Source: BM520 sp964474455 (lineage in GTDB: Bacteria > Bacteroidota > Bacteroidia > Bacteroidales > BM520). From it: a DNA stretch of 36,481 nt. Both the position numbers and the translations under genes were made by a program. The notes below the pieces were generated by a model, which was not told the origin of the DNA, ran no database searches, and was given only the letters and a program-made list of their open reading frames with translations. The DNA is taken from assembly GCA_964474455.1 (NCBI GenBank), contig CAYYSU010000028.1, positions 1-36,481 of the forward strand, written 5' to 3'. This document shows positions 8,749-16,396 of the stretch, one piece after another (the stretch's first letter is position 1; each line of letters begins with the position of its first letter).

Positions 8749-10032
8749 ATGAGGGTATTAATGTTTGGATGGGAGTTCCCACCACATATTACAGGAGGAT
8801 TAGGAACAGCATGCTACGGAATGACAAAAGGCCTGGTGAAGAACGATGTGGAAGTTTTGTTTGTGGTGCCTAAGGCTTATGGTGATGAAGATCAAAAAGC
8901 AGTACGTATTATTAATGCTTCTGATGTCTCCGTTTCTATGGAGGATGAGGTTTATAATAAATATTTTGATAATATTACCTTTATGGAGATAGGTTCAAAC
9001 CTGGTGCCATATATGGAGCCTGAGGAGTTTGAGAGAACTATAGCACTGAACAAATCCCGTGAGGAGAAACATAAGGTTATTACTACCTCCGACAGGAAGT
9101 TCACCTTCTCAGGAAAATATGGTGCGAACCTTTACGAAGAGGTGTCACGCTATGCGCTAATTGCTGCCTCTATCGCAGTACAAAATGATTTCGATGTAAT
9201 CCATGCTCATGACTGGCTGACATATGCCGCCGGAGTAGCAGCAAAAGAGGCCAGCGGAAAACCACTTGTTGTTCATATACACGCCACGGAGTTTGACCGT
9301 AGTGGTGAGAATATCAACCGACTGGTTTATGATATAGAGAGAAAAGGAATGGAAGCCGCTGATAAGGTGATAGCTGTCTCAAATCTTACCCGTGACATTG
9401 TGATTGAGAAGTATGGCATTGACCCCCATAAGGTGGTAACAGTGCACAACGCTCTGGAATCCGGTAGTGAGGGTGAGTTTGTTGACCTGGAGAAGAATGT
9501 TGAGGAAAAGGTTGTAACCTTCCTTGGACGATTGACATTCCAGAAAGGTCCGGAATATTTTATTGAAGCGGCACATCAGGTTCTTCAACGGTCTGATAAT
9601 GTACGTTTTGTAATGGCCGGATCAGGAGATATGATGAATAAATTGATAAAGCGTGTTGCCAAGCTAGGCATAAGTGACAGATTTCACTTTACCGGCTTCC
9701 TGCAAGGAGCGGATGTCGATAAGATGTTTGCATTGAGCGACGTGTTTGTAATGCCGTCGGTATCAGAGCCTTTTGGTCTCGTGCCTCTTGAGGCTATGCG
9801 CTCTCATGTTCCTGTGATAATCTCTAAGCAATCGGGGGTCTCAGAAATCCTGAAACACGCTATTAAGGTTGACTTCTGGGATGTGGATGCCACGGCCGAC
9901 GCGATATGGGCTATGGTGAATTATGAATCCCTGGCGCGAATATTCCGAGAGCATGGTAAAGACGAGGTCGATTCTCTTAAATGGGACGACGCAGCCGTTA
10001 AAATAAAAGATGTTTACACTTCAATGCTTTAA
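8749..10032 (+). CDS. GT4/GT5-like glucosyltransferase (glycogen/starch synthase-type)
   Basis: 427 residues. The N-terminal Rossmann domain opens with MRVLMFGWEFPPHITGGLG, the synthase-type donor-binding loop, and continues with VIHAHDWLTY and HATEFDRSG. The C-terminal glycosyltransferase domain has VTFLGRLTFQKGPEYFIEA and an E-x7-E motif (E340 to E348, SEPFGLVPLEAM) typical of retaining GT-B enzymes. It probably adds glucosyl units to alpha-glucan from a nucleotide sugar. Its place between a debranching enzyme (6 nt upstream) and a GH57 enzyme (29 nt downstream) supports a role in glycogen metabolism. The donor (UDP- or ADP-glucose) cannot be read from sequence. A role in another polysaccharide is possible but less likely in this context. 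Confidence 0.85.
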   Translation: MRVLMFGWEFPPHITGGLGTACYGMTKGLVKNDVEVLFVVPKAYGDEDQKAVRIINASDVSVSMEDEVYNKYFDNITFMEIGSNLVPYMEPEEFERTIALNKSREEKHKVITTSDRKFTFSGKYGANLYEEVSRYALIAASIAVQNDFDVIHAHDWLTYAAGVAAKEASGKPLVVHIHATEFDRSGENINRLVYDIERKGMEAADKVIAVSNLTRDIVIEKYGIDPHKVVTVHNALESGSEGEFVDLEKNVEEKVVTFLGRLTFQKGPEYFIEAAHQVLQRSDNVRFVMAGSGDMMNKLIKRVAKLGISDRFHFTGFLQGADVDKMFALSDVFVMPSVSEPFGLVPLEAMRSHVPVIISKQSGVSEILKHAIKVDFWDVDATADAIWAMVNYESLARIFREHGKDEVDSLKWDDAAVKIKDVYTSML

Positions 10033-10061
10033 TTTTTGTTTTATAATTTAAAAATATAGAT

Positions 10062-11561
10062 ATGAAATCTCTTTGCTTCTATTTTCAGGTACATCAGCCT
10101 TTTCGCTTACGACGATACCGTTTCTTCGATATTGGGACAAATCATAACTATTATGACGACTACAAGAATAAATTTATTCTTCGGCGTGTGGCAGAGCACT
10201 CTTATCTGCCCATGAATAAGCTTCTGATGGAGCTGATAAATGAGTATGGCAGTGCCTTTAAAGTGAGTCTCTCTCTCTCCGGCCTCGCCATGGAGCAGTT
10301 TAACTGGTATGCTCCTGATGTTCTTAAAAGCTTTCAGGAACTGGCAAAAACCGGAAACGTAGAGTTTCTTGCCGAGACGTATAGCCACTCTCTGGCATCG
10401 CTGCGTAACAGAAAAGAGTTTATGGGGCAGGTTAAAAAACATGCTGACCTCACAGAAGAGCTGTTTGGTGTGAAGCCTGTTACCTTTAGAAATACTGAGT
10501 TGGTTTACTCTGATGATATCGCCGATATCGTTAGCGATCTTGGATATAAAACGATACTTACTGAAGGAGCGAAGCATGTTTTGGGATGGAAGAGTCCCAA
10601 TTTCCTCTATCATTCAGCGCATAATCCTAATATGAGTGTGTTACTGCGCAATTATCAGATGTCCGATGATATTGCTTTCAGGTTTTCAGATAATCAATGG
10701 TCTGAATACCCCATGACAGCAGAAAAATTTTCGGGATGGTTGAATAATATCGACGAAAAGAACGAATTACTGAACCTGTTTATGGATTATGAGACCTTTG
10801 GAGAACACCAAAAGGCGGAGAGCGGGGTTTTTGAGTTCTTTAAGGCTATGGTGGCGAATGTTCTTTCCGACACTGATTTTGGTTTTGCCACACCACAAGA
10901 GGTAGCCCGCAACCATAAGCCCATAGGTGCTGTTCATGTGCCTCATGCTATCTCCTGGGCTGATGAAGAGCGTGACCTTACAGCATGGCTTGGTAATGAA
11001 TTGCAGGATGAAGCCTTTGAGAAATTGTACTCCGTTCAGGAGATTATGATGGAGTGTGGCGATCAAGACCTTACTCGTGACTGGAATTTCCTCCAGGGAT
11101 CAGATCACTTTTATTATATGTGTACAAAATGGTTCTCTGATGGTGAAGTACATAGCTATTTCAATCCTTATGGTTCTGCTTATGAGGCTTTCATTAATTA
11201 CATGAATGTGTTGTCTGATTTTCTGATCCGGGTTGATAAGTTTGAAAAAACGGTAACAGAATTCGGAAAAGAGCATGCCAACAAGGTATATGATAGTAAT
11301 ATACCACTACCCGCCCAGAACAATTTTTCTGAGCTCTTTAAGCTTCCCGGCGAAGTGGTTAAAAGGATGCTTAAAGATCTTGATAGTGATGTGATTGCCT
11401 CTGCATTGAAGGGCTTGGGACGAAAGAATAAAGAATTCGTCTTGCGAAAGCTATCCATAAAAAAACGTAATGAAGTAGAGAACCTTAGTGCTGGGATATC
11501 TCAGGATAAAGTTAAGCGTTCCCGCAACACCATTGCGCAGCGTATTGATTCCCTGAAATAA
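10062..11561 (+). CDS. GH57 family alpha-amylase / alpha-glucan-acting enzyme
   Basis: 499 residues, no signal peptide, so cytoplasmic. GH57 landmarks are visible in order: VHQPF near the N-terminus (H11), a SGLAMEQF motif-2 equivalent, TFRNTELVYS with the likely nucleophile E146, LFMDYETFGEHQ with the likely acid/base D242, and a motif-5-like VPHAISWADEERDLTAWLGN. The family includes alpha-amylases, 4-alpha-glucanotransferases and branching enzymes. The operon position after debranching enzyme and synthase fits any of these. No separate GlgB-type branching enzyme is seen in the window, so a branching role cannot be excluded. The C-terminal 90 or so residues are basic and helical. Confidence 0.85.
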   Translation: MKSLCFYFQVHQPFRLRRYRFFDIGTNHNYYDDYKNKFILRRVAEHSYLPMNKLLMELINEYGSAFKVSLSLSGLAMEQFNWYAPDVLKSFQELAKTGNVEFLAETYSHSLASLRNRKEFMGQVKKHADLTEELFGVKPVTFRNTELVYSDDIADIVSDLGYKTILTEGAKHVLGWKSPNFLYHSAHNPNMSVLLRNYQMSDDIAFRFSDNQWSEYPMTAEKFSGWLNNIDEKNELLNLFMDYETFGEHQKAESGVFEFFKAMVANVLSDTDFGFATPQEVARNHKPIGAVHVPHAISWADEERDLTAWLGNELQDEAFEKLYSVQEIMMECGDQDLTRDWNFLQGSDHFYYMCTKWFSDGEVHSYFNPYGSAYEAFINYMNVLSDFLIRVDKFEKTVTEFGKEHANKVYDSNIPLPAQNNFSELFKLPGEVVKRMLKDLDSDVIASALKGLGRKNKEFVLRKLSIKKRNEVENLSAGISQDKVKRSRNTIAQRIDSLK

Positions 11562-11617
11562 TAGAATATTTCTTCTGAAAATAGTTTTGTATTGAGACAT
11601 AACCTTTTATCGGTCAA

Positions 11618-11648
11618 TTTGTTTCTATTGTACTTAATGCTATTTTTG
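11618..11648 (+). promoter_or_regulatory. Bacteroidota-type promoter for the synthase-phosphorylase fusion gene
   Basis: TTTG (11618-11621) and TATTTTTG (11641-11648) are separated by 19 nt, an exact match to the Bacteroidota TTTG / TAnnTTTG pattern. The expected start of transcription is around 11655, about 60 nt before the ATG. This indicates the fusion gene has its own promoter, in addition to any read-through from the GH57 gene, which ends 155 nt upstream of the ATG. Confidence 0.65.
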
Positions 11649-11652
11649 CACC

Positions 11653-11668
11653 CCCGCAGACCTGCGGG
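11653..11668 (+). promoter_or_regulatory. GC-rich hairpin at the predicted 5' end of the fusion-gene mRNA
   Basis: CCCGCAG (11653-11659), AC, CTGCGGG (11662-11668) form a perfect palindrome in otherwise AT-rich DNA, right at the predicted transcription start. In RNA it would fold as a 6-bp stem with a four-base loop. No U-run follows directly, so it is not an intrinsic terminator. A 5' mRNA-stabilising hairpin or protein-binding site is more likely. Confidence 0.45.
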
Positions 11669-11716
11669 AGATATTGTGAGTATTGGGTTGAGAGTATTGA
11701 TAATTAAACATTTATT

Positions 11717-14700
11717 ATGAGTGAAAAACAAAATATAATGCCTGACTACCTGTTCGAGGTAAGTTGGGAGAGCTGTAACAAAGTAGGGGGAATATACACT
11801 GTGTTGTCTACAAAAGCCGGTGTCTCGGCTCAGTATAATTCAAAACAGATATTTATTGGTCCTGATGTGTGGAAAGAGACTTCCGAAAATCCTTATTTTA
11901 TAGAAGATAATAAACTCTTCGCAGGATGGAGTGAGAAAGCGAAAGAGGACGGACTCCTGTTTCGCACCGGGCGATGGAATATTCCCGGTGAGCCACTGGC
12001 CATACTGGTGAATTTTACAACATATTTCCCCAAAAAAGACACCATCCTTGCGGAGTATTGGGAGTCATCCAAACTCGATAGCCTATCGGGTGGCTGGGAC
12101 TATATTGAACCGGCACTTTTTGGTCATGCTGCTGCACGTCTAATAGAATCTTATTATGAGTATAACCTGGGACCGCATGATCGTATTGTGGCACATTTTC
12201 ATGAGTGGATGACAGGAACAGGAGTGCTCTACTTGAAAAATAAAGTGCCTCAGGTGGGTACAGTATTTACAACCCATGCCACAGTATTAGGTCGTGCCAT
12301 TGCAGGAAACGGACTAAAACTCTACGAGAACCCTGAATCATATAATCCCGACGAAATTGCCGCTCGATTTAATCTGAAATCAAAACTGTCGCTGGAAAAA
12401 TTGGCAGCAAATAGTGCTGATTGTTTTACCACGGTATCTTCTATCACAGCAGAAGAGTGCAGATTATTCCTAAAGCGTAATGTGGACTTTGTTACACCAA
12501 ATGGTTTTGATGATGCATTTGTGGCCGAGAAGAGAGTGTTAGACGAGAAGAGAGCCACGGCAAGAAAACGCCTTGGCGATGTGGCTAAAGCACTGCTAAA
12601 TATAGAAATCCCTGAAGATACTATCTACGTATTGAACAGTGGGCGTTATGAGTACCGTAATAAGGGTATCGATATCTTTATTGATAGCCTTGCGGAGTTG
12701 AATAATGATGAAAAACGTGGCAGAAAGATTATTGCTTTTATCACCGTCCCGGGAGATCAAAGCGGTTCCCGTAAGGATCTTAAAGCTAGAATTGGTGAAG
12801 ATGTGGATGCCTCCGGAATAAGTGGTGAATACCTTACCCACGGGCTTCATTATCCTGATTCAGATCAAATCCTGAATCATCTTAAAGCTCACAGATTTAA
12901 TGAATCTGAAAAGAATAATGTTCATGTGATATTTGTTCCCTCTTATCTTAATGGTGATGATGGAATCTTTAATCTGAATTATTATGACCTGCTCCCAGGT
13001 TTTCACCTCTCTGCATTCCCGTCATACTATGAACCATGGGGATACACACCTCTTGAGAGTATTGCGTTCGGCATCCCTGCTATCACTACCAACCTTGCCG
13101 GTTTTGGCCGTTGGATGAATGAAAATGACAAAGGAGCTGACAATGGAGTGCATGTCATTGAGCGCAATGATAACAATTACCATGATGCCGTAATGGAACT
13201 CACAAAACTCTTCCGTGAGTATTCATTTCTCGCAGATGATGAATATAAGAAACGATGCATTGCCGCTGTAGAACTTGCCGGAGAGCTGAAATGGGAAAAT
13301 CTAATCCATTATTATAATGATGCCTACAACCTTGCATTAGAACAGTCTGCTCAGCGAGCAAGTCTCTATGCATATAAAATGCAGCCTGAAGTGAAGCCAC
13401 ATGTTGATATGTTAAAAGCTAATCACCCCATATGGCGGAAAACGATGGTTAAGCCGGTATTTCTGGATAGCCTTAAAGGGCTTAGAGTGCTGAGCAGAAA
13501 CCTATGGTGGTCGTGGAATGTGGATGCCGGAGAGATGTTTGAATATATCGACCCGGAGCTTTGGGAGAAGTATGAGCACAATCCCATTGCTGTACTTGAA
13601 AATATCTCTTTCAAACGTATGCACGAGTTGCAGAAGGATACTGGTTTTATTAACAAATACAAATCAGTATTAAAGGAGTTTAAGGAATATATGGATGCGA
13701 AGCCTGATGGTAACCCCGAGATATCATATTTTAGCATGGAATTCGGTCTTCATGACTCCCTGAAGATATTCTCCGGTGGTCTTGGAATGTTGGCCGGTGA
13801 TTATCTAAAGCAAGCTTCCGATTCCAATGCAAAGATGATTGGTGTAGGACTGCTATATCGCTATGGTTATTTTACACAGCATCTCTCACTGCATGGCGAC
13901 CAGATCTCTGCGCGCCATCCACAGCGCTTTACCCATCTTCCTATTGAGCCTGTGCGTACTGAAGATGGTGAATGGATAAAAATTAGTCTCGCTTTTCCAG
14001 GTCGCAACCTTATTGCAAAGGTTTGGCGTGTTCCTGTGGGACGAGTGTCACTGTATCTTTTGGATACTGATATCCCCGACAACTCAGAAGTTGATCGTCA
14101 GGTTACCCATCAACTGTATGGTGGAGACTGGGAGAATCGTTTTAAGCAGGAGATGCTGCTGGGCGTGGGAGGAATGCGATTGCTGGAAGCTCTTAAAATA
14201 AAGCCTCTTGTGTATCATCTTAACGAAGGGCATGCAGCGTTTGCTGTGCTGGAACGACTTAGATACTATGTGGAGATTAAACACTATACCTTTGTGGAAG
14301 CTAAAGAGATAGTTCGCTCTTCAACACTCTTTACAACTCATACCCCTGTTCCTGCCGGGCATGACTTTTTCCATGAAGACCTCATGCGTACCTATATCCC
14401 GCACTATCCCGATCGTTTGAATATCTCCTGGGATAAATTTATGGGACTGGGAAGATATAACGTTGAGAATAAAACTGAAAAATTCTCAATGAGTGTTCTT
14501 GCCGCTAAGATGTCACAGGAAATAAATGGTGTTAGTGAAATTCATGGTCGCGTATCACGTGAGATGTTCAACGACCTTTACAAAGGCTTTTACCCTGAGG
14601 AGTTACATATCAGCTATGTAACCAACGGTGTTCACTACCCCACATGGATTGATAAGGATTGGAGACATCTGCATGAAGAGCTCTTTGGTCCTGACTTCCT

Positions 14701-15955
14701 TGAAAATCAATCAGACCCAATGGTTTGGGAGAAGATTTATACCGTGGCTGACGAAAAAATATGGGATACCCGCAATATGATGCGTGCCAAACTGGTTGAC
14801 TACCTTAGACTGCGATTGGCGAAGGATATGAAACGTCGAGAGGAACACCCACGGGATATTCTGGCAATATCAGAAGCCTTGGATCCCAAATGTCTGACAA
14901 TTGGTTTTGCCCGTCGTTTTGCCACATATAAGCGTGCACACCTATTATTTATGAATCTGGATCGTCTCAGCGCCATAGTCAATAACCCCAAGCGTCCGGT
15001 GCAATTTATTTTTGCCGGAAAAGCACACCCCGCCGACGGAGCAGGGCAGGGGCTGATTAAAAATATTGTGGAAATATCCAATCGCCCCGAGTTCAGAGGC
15101 AAGATCATATTTGTTGAGAACTATGATATGATGCTTGGCAAAGCACTTACCCGCGGCGTGGATGTTTGGATGAATACTCCCACTCGACCTCTGGAAGCCA
15201 GTGGCACCAGTGGCGAAAAAGCTGTTATGAATGGTGTGCTTAACCTCTCTGTTCTCGATGGTTGGTGGGCCGAAGGATATCGTGAAGATGCCGGATGGGC
15301 TATCAAAGAAGCCAGAACTTACGCTGATCAGAAGATGCAGGATGAACTGGATGCTGAAATTATATATAATCTTTTCGAAGATGAAGTGACCAGTGCATTC
15401 TATGAAAGAAATAGCAATGGTGTTCCGCAAGCATGGGTCGCAATGATGAAAAATACCATGGCAGGAATAGCACCTAATTTTACTATGAAACGTCAACTTG
15501 ATGATTACTACAGCAGGTTCTATAATAAGCTTATTTCCCGCGTTCTATTGGTGAAACCCAACGCCTATGCGGACTTGAGAAAAGTGGCTTATTGGAAACA
15601 GATGGTACTCTCCAGATGGGAGGATATAGAGGTGGTAAATGTTGAAGTTCCCCATTCCACAGCACAGGCGCTTTGCCTTGGCGATAAATTTAAAGCCCGT
15701 GTTGAGGTTTATACTCCTGGACTTCATGCCCATGAACTAGGTATGGAGATTATCTTTGCGAAAAAAGTTGATGATGAAGTCAAGATGACCCGTACGGCAT
15801 TAATGAGTGTGAATGAGATTGATGATAGCAGACTTGTATTTGAATATGAAAATGTTATTAATGATCCGGGAGTGATAGATTTCGCCTTCCGCATGTTTCC
15901 ATTACACGACATGCTTACTCATCGCCAGGATTTCCCGTTGGTGAAATGGATTTAA
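11717..15955 (+). CDS. Fused glycogen synthase (GT3) - alpha-glucan phosphorylase (GT35)
   Basis: 1412 residues in one uninterrupted frame. Residues 1 to about 555 match eukaryote-type GT3 glycogen synthase: FEVSWESCNKVGGIYTVLS at the N-terminus, TTHATVLGRAIAGNG, and SYYEPWGYTPLESIAFGIP with the E-x7-E pair E439/E447, then TTNLAGFGRWM. From about 575, a DUF3417-type phosphorylase N-domain begins (LRVLSRNLWWSWNVDAGE), followed by YFSMEFGLHDSLKIFSGGLG, LNEGHAAFAVLE, TTHTPVPAGHDFF, FARRFATYKRA, and the pyridoxal-phosphate site EASGTSGEKAVMNG with K1168 as the expected Schiff-base lysine. One polypeptide thus carries a synthetic and a phosphorolytic activity on the same polymer. GT3 enzymes normally use UDP-glucose. 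Both halves keep their key motifs, so neither looks degenerate. Such fusions are, to my recollection, known in Bacteroidota but little studied. Confidence 0.92.
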   Translation: MSEKQNIMPDYLFEVSWESCNKVGGIYTVLSTKAGVSAQYNSKQIFIGPDVWKETSENPYFIEDNKLFAGWSEKAKEDGLLFRTGRWNIPGEPLAILVNFTTYFPKKDTILAEYWESSKLDSLSGGWDYIEPALFGHAAARLIESYYEYNLGPHDRIVAHFHEWMTGTGVLYLKNKVPQVGTVFTTHATVLGRAIAGNGLKLYENPESYNPDEIAARFNLKSKLSLEKLAANSADCFTTVSSITAEECRLFLKRNVDFVTPNGFDDAFVAEKRVLDEKRATARKRLGDVAKALLNIEIPEDTIYVLNSGRYEYRNKGIDIFIDSLAELNNDEKRGRKIIAFITVPGDQSGSRKDLKARIGEDVDASGISGEYLTHGLHYPDSDQILNHLKAHRFNESEKNNVHVIFVPSYLNGDDGIFNLNYYDLLPGFHLSAFPSYYEPWGYTPLESIAFGIPAITTNLAGFGRWMNENDKGADNGVHVIERNDNNYHDAVMELTKLFREYSFLADDEYKKRCIAAVELAGELKWENLIHYYNDAYNLALEQSAQRASLYAYKMQPEVKPHVDMLKANHPIWRKTMVKPVFLDSLKGLRVLSRNLWWSWNVDAGEMFEYIDPELWEKYEHNPIAVLENISFKRMHELQKDTGFINKYKSVLKEFKEYMDAKPDGNPEISYFSMEFGLHDSLKIFSGGLGMLAGDYLKQASDSNAKMIGVGLLYRYGYFTQHLSLHGDQISARHPQRFTHLPIEPVRTEDGEWIKISLAFPGRNLIAKVWRVPVGRVSLYLLDTDIPDNSEVDRQVTHQLYGGDWENRFKQEMLLGVGGMRLLEALKIKPLVYHLNEGHAAFAVLERLRYYVEIKHYTFVEAKEIVRSSTLFTTHTPVPAGHDFFHEDLMRTYIPHYPDRLNISWDKFMGLGRYNVENKTEKFSMSVLAAKMSQEINGVSEIHGRVSREMFNDLYKGFYPEELHISYVTNGVHYPTWIDKDWRHLHEELFGPDFLENQSDPMVWEKIYTVADEKIWDTRNMMRAKLVDYLRLRLAKDMKRREEHPRDILAISEALDPKCLTIGFARRFATYKRAHLLFMNLDRLSAIVNNPKRPVQFIFAGKAHPADGAGQGLIKNIVEISNRPEFRGKIIFVENYDMMLGKALTRGVDVWMNTPTRPLEASGTSGEKAVMNGVLNLSVLDGWWAEGYREDAGWAIKEARTYADQKMQDELDAEIIYNLFEDEVTSAFYERNSNGVPQAWVAMMKNTMAGIAPNFTMKRQLDDYYSRFYNKLISRVLLVKPNAYADLRKVAYWKQMVLSRWEDIEVVNVEVPHSTAQALCLGDKFKARVEVYTPGLHAHELGMEIIFAKKVDDEVKMTRTALMSVNEIDDSRLVFEYENVINDPGVIDFAFRMFPLHDMLTHRQDFPLVKWI

Positions 15956-15969
15956 CCGTTTAAGGTTTT

Positions 15970-15997
15970 AGAGACGCACGACCGACCGTGCGTCTCT
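15970..15997. repeat. 11-bp perfect inverted repeat (REP-like or terminator-like)
   Basis: AGAGACGCACG (15970-15980), spacer ACCGAC, CGTGCGTCTCT (15987-15997), starting 15 nt after the stop codon of the fusion gene. It would form a very stable hairpin. No T-run follows (GCAGCGACAC), so a classical intrinsic terminator is doubtful. The AGAGACGC/GCGTCTCT arms resemble palindromes that I recall as multi-copy intergenic elements in Bacteroidota and cyanobacteria. Confidence 0.7.
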
Positions 15998-16194
15998 GCA
16001 GCGACACAACGACATTATTCATATTCCTACATATCTTGGTGGGAGTATTCATTATGAGCTTTTTAAGTTCTACGTTATCTATTAAGTATATCCCTTTTTC
16101 ATACTCTTTAGAATGATTCCAAATTATGGCTAAAATTTGGAAAAAGTCATAATATTAATTATATTACTAAAGCTATATTTTTCTATACATTTTA

Positions 16195-16228
16195 AATTTT
16201 TATTTATAAATTATTATAAATAAAAATT
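16195..16228. repeat. 15-bp perfect A/T-only inverted repeat
   Basis: Arms at 16195-16209 and 16214-16228 are perfectly complementary over 15 bp around an ATTA loop. It lies about 170 nt upstream of the chosen start of the giant gene. It could be a cruciform, a protein-binding site or a weak hairpin in the 5' leader. The AT-richness of the region raises the chance expectation. Confidence 0.6.
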
Positions 16229-16396
16229 AAACAGAAGGGAAAAATACAAAATCCTATTGGTGTTTACTTTTAGGAATTGTATTTTTTATTGTAGGTATAG
16301 TGCTTGTTTGAGTGTTAATGATTTGATACAATGAAAATTGGAACTTGTTGCCTCTGTAGTTTGATTGGAGATTGTTTACTTGACATAACGTCATTA

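Larger units (their letters stand above)
15956..16396. other. Non-coding interval between glycogen cluster and giant surface-protein gene
   Basis: About 440 bases with no convincing gene. It holds a GC-rich perfect palindrome just after the fusion-gene stop (15970-15997) and a long A/T-only palindrome (16195-16228). A frame in phase with the giant gene is open from the ATG at 16331, but the 22 extra residues do not look like a signal peptide. I found no good TTTG / TAnnTTTG promoter pair here. Confidence 0.6.

Noticed and set aside
16331..16396. Earlier ATG of the giant gene
   Set aside because: The extra 22 residues (Cys-rich GTCCLCSLIGDCLLD) do not form a signal peptide, whereas the ATG at 16397 does.
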